In this document: positions 45,962 to 54,165 of the stretch, in pieces
Layout of the letters: each line of letters opens with the position of its first letter
Position numbering within the stretch: the first letter of the stretch is position 1
From: Pseudoxanthomonas japonensis
GTDB taxonomy: Bacteria > Pseudomonadota > Gammaproteobacteria > Xanthomonadales > Xanthomonadaceae
Direction of reading: 5' to 3'
Assembly (NCBI RefSeq): GCF_010093445.1
Contig: NZ_PDWW01000001.1
Location: 310,001 to 374,000 of the forward strand
DNA: 64,000 nt
Position numbers and translations under genes: made by a program
Notes under the pieces: model-generated
What the model saw: only the letters and a program-made list of their open reading frames with translations
What the model was told of the DNA's origin: nothing
Database searches by the model: none

Positions 45962-47530
45962 TCAGGCGGGCTCAACGGCATGCTTCTGCACCACCCACTG
46001 TCCATCTTCGTACACAAGTCGAACGTCGCCACGACTGGATGCCTCTTGACCCGGTACAGGCGGAGAGAAGAGATACTCATAGTCCGCGGAGTTCTCCTTC
46101 TTGGGCTGGGACGTAAAGAGGAGCTGGATACGCTGCTCATCTAGGTCAAGACGCGTTATGAACTCTGAAAAGACTCCTGATGGCCTCGACTTTGCGTGCT
46201 CTTCATGCGAGAGCAGAAGATAGTTCTTTCCCTTTGCCACTGGATACCGGGCTGCTTCCATCGCATGATAGAAGTACTTGTTGTGGCCTCCATGATGAGC
46301 AACCTGCACTACTGGCAGCGGTGTGTTGAGCGCGCGGATCAACTTCGGATAGAAGTTGGTATGATCAAACCTCTGTCCAAGGGGCACGAAGTCAACAAAG
46401 CCCGTATCGCCTGATATGAGTACGCCTTGATCTTCGTAGCTGAAGATCATTGCATAGCTCAGTTCGTTCTGCGGTGTAATGGATTCGACTGGCAGTCGGC
46501 TCTGAAGTGCAAAAGTGATGTACTCACCAATAGGGAGTCTCCGCCAGTACTTTGAGATCAATCCCTTGGACGGCCCCAGCAGGGTTAGCGTCAGGCCTCT
46601 TGAGGTCTGCACCCTTGAGAAGCGTCTTTCTGCCTTCTTCCAGGCGTACAGCTTGGGCTCGCCATCATTCACACTCTCGTATCTTGTACTGATGCCCTTT
46701 GCCTCCAGCGCGTCGACCACGTCCTTGAGATATCTTGCCGTTAGCGCATCTTCTGCAGCGCTCTTTTCTATGAAGGAAAGGCTTCTGTTCTGGTTCTCGC
46801 CTACGTCCCAATCAAATCCATGGTTACGACGGAAGCTGTACTCGTGCAGCCATGAGACCTTATCCAGCTCTAGCTGGGGCATGTCGTCGAAGTGGAACGG
46901 CGGGCGCACCTCTTTGCAAGCGTGGTCCGTGTCTTCTGCGTCCTTGCCAACTACTCTCTTCCTGACTGCCTGGAAGTAGTCTTCACTCGTGTCTTCCTCT
47001 TCTTGCGCCACGAGGCCTTTGCTCGAAAGGCTTCTTGCCAGCTGACGAGCGTCTACTCCTTCTTCGGTGCTATTCATGATCTTGCGAACATTGGCCACCC
47101 TCTCAATGATGTCCCTCTTCGCCAGCAAGTACTGCTCAAGCTTCTTGTTTCCCTGCTCACCTACAAGCTGAGGACCCAATAGATTGCTGTTCCTTGGCTC
47201 CTCCCAGTCTGCCGCGGGCTGTTCCGCGTCATTAGCAATCGGTGGCATCCACGCTTCGCCGATCTCATAGGCTTCGATGACGGGAACAAGACAGTTGAGA
47301 TGGTCTTGGTCATAGTGCGTGCCAATGAGCAGATCGATCCGTGGTGGGTTCTGCTCATCGTCGATCGGCAATACTTCCTTGAGCTTGTTTAGTACATGCT
47401 CCTTCGGATATTTGCCACCCTTGGTTCCGCCATCGGCCAGGACCGTGACGAAGCGATCGCCTCCCTGATTGAACCGAAGAAGTATTGAAGCTCCCAGCTG
47501 CACTTCGAACATGTCGACTATGATGTCCAC
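45962..47530 (-). CDS. Large MBL-fold metallohydrolase
   Basis: The 522-aa product is a metallo-beta-lactamase fold protein: VTVLADGGTKGGKYP, metal motif LLIGTHYDQDHLNCLVPVIEAY, GVLISGDTGFVDF, and VVQVAHHGGHNKYF. These are split by an insert of about 230 residues rich in charged residues. The layout is like the ComEC/competence-type MBL domain but without membrane helices, as in many proteins of unknown role in defence islands. The start is GTG at 47530, five bases after AGGAG. No partner gene is clear; the region behind it toward XRE is empty. Confidence 0.8.
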   Translation of the reverse strand: MDIIVDMFEVQLGASILLRFNQGGDRFVTVLADGGTKGGKYPKEHVLNKLKEVLPIDDEQNPPRIDLLIGTHYDQDHLNCLVPVIEAYEIGEAWMPPIANDAEQPAADWEEPRNSNLLGPQLVGEQGNKKLEQYLLAKRDIIERVANVRKIMNSTEEGVDARQLARSLSSKGLVAQEEEDTSEDYFQAVRKRVVGKDAEDTDHACKEVRPPFHFDDMPQLELDKVSWLHEYSFRRNHGFDWDVGENQNRSLSFIEKSAAEDALTARYLKDVVDALEAKGISTRYESVNDGEPKLYAWKKAERRFSRVQTSRGLTLTLLGPSKGLISKYWRRLPIGEYITFALQSRLPVESITPQNELSYAMIFSYEDQGVLISGDTGFVDFVPLGQRFDHTNFYPKLIRALNTPLPVVQVAHHGGHNKYFYHAMEAARYPVAKGKNYLLLSHEEHAKSRPSGVFSEFITRLDLDEQRIQLLFTSQPKKENSADYEYLFSPPVPGQEASSRGDVRLVYEDGQWVVQKHAVEPA

Positions 47531-47860
47531 GACCTCTCCTTGCTGTTTGATGGTCTCGTACTTCCGGCTCGGTTCAATAAAATGCGGAGCGGCTCCGTTC
47601 CGTGCGATTCAGTCGCTTTGAGGTCTGGCTGACTTGCCCTGCCCAGCCGCGTCGCGACTAGCTGCGGCCACCAACGGGCTCTTGGGCGAACGTTCCACGA
47701 AGGATAAGAGGGCCGCCATTTGTCGGCACAGGTAGTAAATACGCTTCCAAGTAGGTGGAGCCGGGCACAACCTTTAAAGGCCGTCCAGCGACGGGACGAC
47801 CAATGTGTTTCCGGGACCGCCGGAAGGTTCGTGACTTGGTGTCGCGTTAGCCGAGGGGGA
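47531..47860. other. Gap of 330 bp between MBL hydrolase and XRE gene
   Basis: No supported coding sequence or RNA. A promoter for the MBL gene should lie at its left end. Small stems such as the dyad around CCGTCC..GGGACG are present but no clear terminator. Confidence 0.5.
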
Positions 47861-48112
47861 CTACTCAGAGGCCTTGGCTGGAAGCAATAGCTTCATTGCC
47901 CGGGCTGGGCTCAGCCCGAGCGCTGAAGTGAGCTCGAAGAACTCGATCACATCGAGCCTGCGGGCCCCCGCCTCGACGGCAGATATCCGCTGCTGGGGCC
48001 ACCCCAACTGACGAGCTAGCTCGCCCTGCGACAGCTCCAGCTCCTCGCGGCGCCCTCTCAGACTCTCGACCAGCCGTCGATACTCCTCCCGATAGATCGT
48101 CTTTGATGCCAT
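47861..48112 (-). CDS. XRE-family helix-turn-helix regulator
   Basis: The 83-aa product is a single HTH: YREEYRRLVESLRGRREELELSQGELARQLGWPQQRISAVEAGARRLDVIEFFELTSALGLSPARAMKLL. ATG at 48112 is chosen because the 14 residues upstream are outside the domain. It is divergent from the next gene across 118 bp, a region holding ACATGAAAATTGTG, so it may repress that gene and itself. Confidence 0.85.
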   Translation of the reverse strand: MASKTIYREEYRRLVESLRGRREELELSQGELARQLGWPQQRISAVEAGARRLDVIEFFELTSALGLSPARAMKLLLPAKASE

Positions 48113-48230
48113 GGTCGCCGCCAGTCCTGGACGACTGGGGAATCTATGGCGCACCTACCGATTACATGAAAATTGTGTAGAAAACTCCCCCGTCCGCTGA
48201 TAAGCTCCCCGACTACTCGCGAGAGGTGCA

Positions 48231-49043
48231 ATGGCATGTGTCCGCACCCAATCGACTCTGCTGCCCGCCGCTCGCGACCTCGTGCCATTTGCACAGTCGC
48301 TGGGATTGCTGCGGCTTGTTGCGTGGTACGCGCTTGAGCTATCGACGACAGTCGAGGCTCCTTTCAGCACTGGTACGGCGCTAAGCCAGAAGCTCTTCCG
48401 GCAGTTGGAGGAAAGTCAGGTTCTGCGTCCTGCGTCAGGACAGGAGTCCGGCATCCGTCGCGCACTCTATGAACCCCTGGGATGGTGCTATCTCACCGAT
48501 TGGGGTGAGCGAAACCATCTCCAAGCCACGCTGCAGACTGTGATGCTGGATCTGGCATCCCGTCAGGACTCTGTTCGACCGACCCTTGAGCTCTGGGAAG
48601 CATTGTCAGCGGCCGAGATTGAGACATACCTAGCGCACCTGCTACGTCGCCACACCCTAGATCCGGCAAGCGCTCCCTTCATCGTGCATGCCCTTGAAGA
48701 TGACTGGTCGGATTTGAGTTTGGCTCGTAAGCGCTACCTGGCTTGGCATGCGGCGCGCGGCGCTGCCTCAACTCTTCTTCGGACTGGGATGGACCAAGAT
48801 GCGGCTCGCGCCGCAATGCTTGATGAGATGCGTCGCAGGTCGCGCTGGCTTGCTTCCAGATCAGCCAACAATGAGCTGTCTGCCGAGGAGTACCAGTTTG
48901 TACCTGATCCTCAGTGGAAGAAGCCCATCCTATTGAACGTCTTCCTCTCCTCCCTATTGCCTGTCGGATTTTCCTACTGGACAGACCGTCCTGGGCGATC
49001 CGCCGATGCACTGGGACAGAGCAAAGCGGCAGGCAAGGCCTGA
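48231..49043 (+). CDS. Uncharacterised island protein
   Basis: I do not recognise this 270-aa protein. It is mostly alpha-helical in appearance, rich in leucine, alanine and arginine, with no signal peptide and one weakly hydrophobic stretch near the C-terminus (ILLNVFLSSLLPVGFSYW). AGAGG four bases before the ATG supports the start. It is divergent from the XRE gene and followed in the same direction by the BPSL0761 and SseB genes, with which it probably forms a transcript. Confidence 0.6.
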   Translation: MACVRTQSTLLPAARDLVPFAQSLGLLRLVAWYALELSTTVEAPFSTGTALSQKLFRQLEESQVLRPASGQESGIRRALYEPLGWCYLTDWGERNHLQATLQTVMLDLASRQDSVRPTLELWEALSAAEIETYLAHLLRRHTLDPASAPFIVHALEDDWSDLSLARKRYLAWHAARGAASTLLRTGMDQDAARAAMLDEMRRRSRWLASRSANNELSAEEYQFVPDPQWKKPILLNVFLSSLLPVGFSYWTDRPGRSADALGQSKAAGKA

Positions 49044-49134
49044 CGCCGGCCGCCTCGCGACATCTCTAATCATGCCCGCAACAGGCGACCGTCCACGGCT
49101 TGTTCCACAGCGCCCTCCGATACGGAAGATCCCT

Positions 49135-49410
49135 ATGACCATGCCAATCGAACGAACTCGACACCTCATCCAGGCAGGCGCGTTCCTTCGCGATCTTGCC
49201 GCCAACATGGCCCTTCCCAAGCAGGTACGCACGGAAGCGTATCGATTGCTCAGACACTTCCCGTCGATATCGGATGTCGAAGCGATTGCCGCCAACGAGG
49301 CACACCTGCAGGAGGTCACTAAGTCACCGCTTCGTCCGAACCTACTTGTGACCGAGTTCGATCCGGAATGGCTGCGCGGCTATACGCATGGTCCACACGT
49401 TGGGGGTTAA
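49135..49410 (+). CDS. BPSL0761-family small protein
   Basis: The 91-aa product matches the pattern of BPSL0761-type proteins: MTMPIERTRHLIQAGAFLRDLAANMALPKQVRTEAYRLLRHFPSISDVEAIA. The family is common on mobile elements of Burkholderia and Xanthomonadales and has no known function. The ATG at 49135 begins the family N-terminus. It lies 91 bp behind the unknown gene and 3 bp before the SseB gene. Confidence 0.75.
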   Translation: MTMPIERTRHLIQAGAFLRDLAANMALPKQVRTEAYRLLRHFPSISDVEAIAANEAHLQEVTKSPLRPNLLVTEFDPEWLRGYTHGPHVGG

Positions 49411-49413
49411 GAG

Positions 49414-50145
49414 ATGTCCACCGTAAGCGAGGGCGAGCTGGAACACTGGTTCGAGCAAGGGATGCAGAGCTATACCAACGAGTCGCGCTTCTTCTCTTGC
49501 CTCATTCGCGCCATGGTTTACGCCTATGTGCCCGTCTCCGATGACTCCAAGAATGTGAGGCTGATCCAGTTTCGGCACCCGGATGGCTACGACGCGATTC
49601 CCTTCTTCACCTCGGCTCAACGCGCCGCGCGATCTAGCTTCAATGGCTTGCGGACTATCAGGCTTCCTTGCACAACGCTGTTTGAGCAGACGCGAGGGGC
49701 CACCTTGATGGTCAACCCTAACGACGGTGGCGCTGTGCTGTTTCCCGAGGAGGTGGCCACGTTGCTGCAGTCAGGGACGCTAGAGACGTTCGAGAAAGTC
49801 AGTTTGGGCGAGGGTCCCGTTGATGTACGCCCCGCCACGTCCGCGCCTGACAACTTGATCAGAGCGCTAGACGGGAACGTACCTTTGCCTCCCTTCATCA
49901 GGGAGATCTATCTCCTTGAGAAGCGCGCAGTGGATGGGAGGTCAAGCCGAGCAAGTCTGCTCATCTATGCGGGCGTGGAAGCTCGCCAGATGGAGCGAGG
50001 AGCACGGCATCTTGTCTCTGTTGTTCAGGCATTGGATCCACGGCCCGAGGACATTGTCGACGTGGCCGTGTTTGACATTGCGCAGGCCAAGCCTGGCTTT
50101 TTGGATGAGATTGGCGGCATACCGGTGTTCGCTTCCGGGGACTAG
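49414..50145 (+). CDS. SseB-domain protein
   Basis: The 243-aa product resembles proteins with an N-terminal SseB domain (MVYAYVPVSDDSKNVRLIQFRHPDGYDAIPFFTSAQRA; TLMVNPNDGGAVLFPEEVATLL) and the C-terminal SseB extension (LPPFIREIYLLEKRAVDGRSSRASLLIYAGVEARQMERGARHLVSVVQALDPRPEDIVDVAVFD). SseB-type proteins are named for serine-sensitivity phenotypes; the molecular role is unknown. It follows BPSL0761 by 3 bp, so these two are translated from one message. Confidence 0.72.
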   Translation: MSTVSEGELEHWFEQGMQSYTNESRFFSCLIRAMVYAYVPVSDDSKNVRLIQFRHPDGYDAIPFFTSAQRAARSSFNGLRTIRLPCTTLFEQTRGATLMVNPNDGGAVLFPEEVATLLQSGTLETFEKVSLGEGPVDVRPATSAPDNLIRALDGNVPLPPFIREIYLLEKRAVDGRSSRASLLIYAGVEARQMERGARHLVSVVQALDPRPEDIVDVAVFDIAQAKPGFLDEIGGIPVFASGD

Positions 50146-50440
50146 ACCTACGAATCCGCTATGGGGCTGGTGGTCACGGGCATAATCGCGCCACCTACAC
50201 CCTGGGCTCTGACAACGCTGCGCCATCGGATTCAGCCTTAGCATTGGATGAAAGCGAGTAGGAAAAATGGCTTCGCGCGAGCTTGCCTTCGTCGAGACCT
50301 GATCCCCGATGATCCCTTTCCTACGAGACTACGGTGGCGACTCTGAAGCGCAACCCTCAAGCTCCCAAGACTCTTGATGTGGACCAGAAGGCAGGGCCAA
50401 TAGCGCCGACTCTATGATGACCTTGTTCCACGCGAATGCA
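50146..50440. other. Gap of 295 bp after the SseB gene
   Basis: The two neighbouring genes converge here. I see no supported gene, no RNA and no strong terminator hairpin. Confidence 0.5.
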
Positions 50441-51313
50441 TCAAGCCGTGCCGGCGGGAGAACCGACCGTTTTTAGCCAATATCCCACGCCGCTTCCTGA
50501 AATTCCGGCACCCCACATCGCGATTGCTTGATCAAGCTCGGGAAAAAGTACCAAAGCAATTCCGAGTACGAATGCAAAGAAGGCGAACAAGGGTTCCAGG
50601 CGAGCGCGCAGATGATTAGTCGCCGCATCTGGTTTGCTGTCCCAGTGCTTGGCCAACAACATGAAGTAGGCGACCAAGAACGCTGTGACAAACAGTGAGA
50701 AAAGTGCCAACAAGACGATGCCCCACATCTTGCTCGATGAGGAATCCGGCGTATCTGAGGGAACCGAGGCGGAAGCGAGCCTGGCTTCTAGTTGCCGCAT
50801 ATCGTTGGCTAGATCGGCGGTCGGATATCTGTTGCTTAGCGCAGGCTCCAACCGACCCGCCGTTTCTATCTCGAAAACTGCTGATTTCACAAGTTCGGAG
50901 CTGATGTCCGTATCGCCCGTCTTGCGCAAATAGAAAGTAGCGTTCCCTAGATTGTCACTGGCGCGCTGCAGATGAAGCTGAGCTTCTGGCGTCCTCGCGC
51001 TGTCTATAAGCTGACTTACCGTGACTCGAACCTGCGCCAGACTGGCAAGGTGCGCAGAGGCTGGACCCCTGCCGCTGTAGTTGTTAAAGCTCGGCAGCGC
51101 GACCGCCACAAGCATAGCGAGAAAAATTAAAGAGAATATCGCGATACCAACTCGGCTTCCGAGCGGACTTCTGTGAGCACTCTGGCCCCTAACGCTGGAC
51201 AAACCGTCGTCGGGGGGCAATCGCGCCTGATGACCGTAGCGACGAGAGTGTTGTGAGAAGAGCCACATGCAGAATAGTGTGGCGAGTCCTAGAACGAAGG
51301 CCCACAGGTTCAT
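50441..51313 (-). CDS. Uncharacterised membrane protein, four helices
   Basis: I do not recognise this 290-aa protein. Hydrophobic segments lie at about residues 2-20, 54-74, 198-222 and 238-260, leaving a periplasmic or cytoplasmic loop of about 120 residues with alpha-helical character (SLAQVRVTVSQLIDSARTPEAQLHLQRASDNLGNATFYLRK) between helices two and three. It lies on the same strand as the astacin and lipoprotein genes upstream, 227 bp downstream of them, so a shared role is possible but unproven. Confidence 0.6.
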   Translation of the reverse strand: MNLWAFVLGLATLFCMWLFSQHSRRYGHQARLPPDDGLSSVRGQSAHRSPLGSRVGIAIFSLIFLAMLVAVALPSFNNYSGRGPASAHLASLAQVRVTVSQLIDSARTPEAQLHLQRASDNLGNATFYLRKTGDTDISSELVKSAVFEIETAGRLEPALSNRYPTADLANDMRQLEARLASASVPSDTPDSSSSKMWGIVLLALFSLFVTAFLVAYFMLLAKHWDSKPDAATNHLRARLEPLFAFFAFVLGIALVLFPELDQAIAMWGAGISGSGVGYWLKTVGSPAGTA

Positions 51314-51540
51314 TCAGTTCCCCTCTTTATCGCGGGATCGGCCATCTACACGGTCGACAGCATATCTAGTTCGAGTAGCCTTCCAATCATTAGCCGTCAA
51401 CTACGAGAAAACGAATGGCGCTCTGTGATGATTTCGCTTGATCTCGATAAATTGAGAGAATATCTCAGCACAACTTCTAGCTACGTGCAGCGCATCAACC
51501 AATGACCAGCCATCAAGCCTCACCAAAAAAGAACGCGGCA

Positions 51541-52299
51541 TTAAGAGTACATCGCCGTAACAGTTGCGATATCACCTGAACTCAACTGGCCGTTCCGTGG
51601 GATTGGGTCGCCGTTCTTCATCGTAATGGTGTGCTGACTGTTGACGCTAAATGCCAACGAGTCATAGTGCATGATGGACTCGACATCGTAGGCGCCAAAG
51701 TCTTGGCCATCCTTTATCACTTGATCAAATTGGAAGCCTTGGCCCCCGAGGATGTTCTGGCGATGAATCTGGACATGCTTGTCACGGTCGGATCTGCCAT
51801 GCTCATGCCACAGTCCTAGAGCGTGACCAATTTCATGCATTACTGTCTCAACAGTGGCGTCCTCGCGAAGCGTCACCGTTTGCGCTCTACCAGTACACCC
51901 AACCTCGGAAGTGTTCATAGGGCCAGGCATGAAAAGTACATAGGCTTTCTCGGCATCGTAACGTTTGAATCTTACTGGTGTGGACTGCTCCCACTGCGCA
52001 GTGGCTTCGGCTACGAGATCGGTCAGCGTGACGTGGCTCGCATAAGGAACCACGCCTCCCCTCCAGAGCGACGAGCGGCTCCTGATTCGGTTACCGAACA
52101 CCACAGAGCGATGCTTGATTGCCGCATCAGCGATCCGCATTGGCGCTACGACTATGTCACCTTCAAAGTAGTAGCGCCCATGGGTCTCGACACATTCAAG
52201 CAGATGAAGGCCACTCCTTCGACCGACTGACGCGACATCGACCGTCACAGTGACCCGCCTGCCCTGCGGGGTTTCGAAGGGGCTGCTTGGTCCGGTCAT
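51541..52299 (-). CDS. Astacin-family (M12A) zinc metalloprotease with zymogen switch
   Basis: The 252-aa product has the astacin zinc motif HEIGHALGLWHEH (H155, E156, H159, G162, H165), the following arginine/serine segment, and the Met-turn SIMHYDS with the tyrosine ligand. RYYFEGDIVV (residues 42-51) matches the F-x-G-D aspartate-switch motif that keeps astacin zymogens inactive. No signal peptide is visible at the chosen ATG (52299) or upstream, so the protein appears cytoplasmic unless exported another way. It lies 20 bp downstream of the lipoprotein gene. Confidence 0.85.
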   Translation of the reverse strand: MTGPSSPFETPQGRRVTVTVDVASVGRRSGLHLLECVETHGRYYFEGDIVVAPMRIADAAIKHRSVVFGNRIRSRSSLWRGGVVPYASHVTLTDLVAEATAQWEQSTPVRFKRYDAEKAYVLFMPGPMNTSEVGCTGRAQTVTLREDATVETVMHEIGHALGLWHEHGRSDRDKHVQIHRQNILGGQGFQFDQVIKDGQDFGAYDVESIMHYDSLAFSVNSQHTITMKNGDPIPRNGQLSSGDIATVTAMYS

Positions 52300-52319
52300 C
52301 TTTAAATGTCTCAGTGTGA

Positions 52320-53678
52320 TCAAGACTCGGGGCAAGTGTATCCACCCGCCTCGATGATCGCGCGACACGTTTCAAGTTTGTTGCGCTTCTGCAGTGCCTC
52401 CAGCGCCTCAATTGCAGCCTTGTCTTCTTTGACGTCACTCGTGGCTCGTGCCGCCTGCAATGCGGTGTGGGCTTCCGCGATTGCTTGCACTCCGCCCGTT
52501 ATCTCTTCACCGCGAGCTCCGGACGACCAACCAAAAGAAGTGCGTCGGCCGAATTCATCCAAGGTTAGTGCCAGCGATTTGGTCCCACCGAATCCGGCGC
52601 TCAGCGGAAAGTAACTGTAGTCGCCCGCTTGCGGAAGTGGGAAGGCTACACGCGCGAGACTATTGTCAGTGCCACCAACCAGATCCGGCTCCCTTTTGGG
52701 ACGGGCATTTTTGTCAATCGCGATCGTCGGGTTCGGCTGCGCATCAACAACGTTGGCGCTGACAACTGTCAGCTCCACCAGCTTAGGCTCGAGAAATACG
52801 AGTGTAGTTGCGCAAGCTCCATCGGAGCACTGCGGCGGCGAAACCCAATTACTCAGATTGTTAGACTTACTACGGAGATAAGAATCGTACTGCGGCGTTG
52901 CACTGTCGATCAAACAATCCGAGCTCTTACCCGGAACCCAATCCGCCACACACCAAGCGAGACTGAAGTTCGAGCGATTCGCTTTGGGTTCCAGCCACTT
53001 TCTCAAGTCCTCCTCGGTCCAACTTTCCAGGCCGGCAGTCTGCTTCACGTCGATCGTCAGTAGCTTGCTCAGCGTGAGGGTCAGCGGTCCCGACTCAATT
53101 CGACCCAGTTCTGCTGCCAAAGCATCGATTTGTTTCATTGTTGCCGCAGGGTCTTTCCCGAGGTCATCTCTAAGCTTCTTGATTTGGGATCCAAGTGCGG
53201 TATGGCGAGCCAATGCATTCTCTGTAGCCGCGTTGCATGTTGCGACCGCTGGTTGAGCGTTTCTAGATGGCGCACCGCCAAGCAGTGTCGCAATCTTGAG
53301 GACGTTGATCAGAATCGCCCCGGAGCGGTCGGCCACGCTTGCGTTGATAGATTTGATTGCGCGATGCGGGTGCAATTCGATCTTCAGATCACGCTTTTTG
53401 CTGAAGGAGACTAGCTGCTCACCTTCGATACGACGCGTGTGTACCGGATAAGGGCTCGCACTCGCTACAGGCACCAACGTCACCTCAGCGTCGGCTTTCG
53501 GTGCGGCACCACATTGGGTGAGTACTAGGCGCGCCGTCAGCTGGACGTGGGTGAAAGGCAACGAGTAGTCGATGTGGGCGGCATCCATACCCTGCTTAGC
53601 TTTGGGGCGATGCGCGCAGCCACAGGTTAGGACAACTAGAGCAGCGCAGAGCATATGAAAGACAGACGAGATCTTCAT
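52320..53678 (-). CDS. Uncharacterised lipoprotein, partner of the astacin gene
   Basis: I do not recognise a family in this 452-aa protein. The N-terminus MKISSVFHMLCAALVVLTCGCAH is a signal peptide with a plausible lipobox at TCGC (Cys21). The body has about seven further cysteines, a helical segment around residues 155-190, a beta-rich middle and a charged C-terminus (TALQAARATSDVKEDKAAIEALEALQKRN). The ATG at 53678 begins the signal peptide; 13 upstream residues in frame are rejected. It is followed closely by the astacin gene on the same strand. Confidence 0.68.
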   Translation of the reverse strand: MKISSVFHMLCAALVVLTCGCAHRPKAKQGMDAAHIDYSLPFTHVQLTARLVLTQCGAAPKADAEVTLVPVASASPYPVHTRRIEGEQLVSFSKKRDLKIELHPHRAIKSINASVADRSGAILINVLKIATLLGGAPSRNAQPAVATCNAATENALARHTALGSQIKKLRDDLGKDPAATMKQIDALAAELGRIESGPLTLTLSKLLTIDVKQTAGLESWTEEDLRKWLEPKANRSNFSLAWCVADWVPGKSSDCLIDSATPQYDSYLRSKSNNLSNWVSPPQCSDGACATTLVFLEPKLVELTVVSANVVDAQPNPTIAIDKNARPKREPDLVGGTDNSLARVAFPLPQAGDYSYFPLSAGFGGTKSLALTLDEFGRRTSFGWSSGARGEEITGGVQAIAEAHTALQAARATSDVKEDKAAIEALEALQKRNKLETCRAIIEAGGYTCPES

Positions 53679-54165
53679 AGGAATGAGAACTCCTGGCCGG
53701 GATTGGATTTCTGACACGGACGTGCCGTATGACAGCTGTTACCCCTTTCCCACCGAGCAACGGCGGACTTACCTCATTCTCGGCCATTTGTTCTCTCCAA
53801 TCAGACGAACGGCGCAATGTGGTAAGTTTTGCTTACGCATCTTGTAAGTCGGGCACACTGCTAACGCCCCCGGGCGGACAACTCGAAAGTACCGTCGTCG
53901 CCCAGGTCATATCAGTCCCACGGGAAGTCGCTTCCTATGTTAGAAAGCTGCCCTCGCGAAAGGCAGATTTCACACTGTTGAGTCCTGACCGCGTGCTGGA
54001 CGCCGAGCACGCGCCCGCCTCCGTGACCGAGTGAAGGTGCGCAGCTGGCAGGTTCGAAGCTCAGCTTCGGCCACCGCTTGCGACCCAAAGCGGACATCCT
54101 TACCGAAGCCTGTGCTACATGGCGAATACTCATTCGGTGCGTAAGCAGATCCGGGCAACCGTCGA
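53679..54165. other. Gap of 487 bp between the lipoprotein and HNH genes
   Basis: Divergent promoters are expected. A plus-strand open frame (53729-54034) has no recognisable domain and poor start context, so it is not called. Two hairpins lie together at 54056-54068 (GAAGCT-C-AGCTTC) and 54074-54093 (CCGCTT..AAGCGG); the second carries GCGACCCA in its loop. Confidence 0.45.

Noticed and set aside
47861-48112. XRE gene as antitoxin of a type II toxin-antitoxin pair
   Set aside because: No small toxin-like gene is adjacent on the same strand; the neighbour is a divergent 270-aa protein.
53729-54034. Plus-strand 101-aa frame in the 487-bp gap
   Set aside because: No domain and no supporting ribosome-binding site; its 3' end approaches hairpins, so coding is unlikely.
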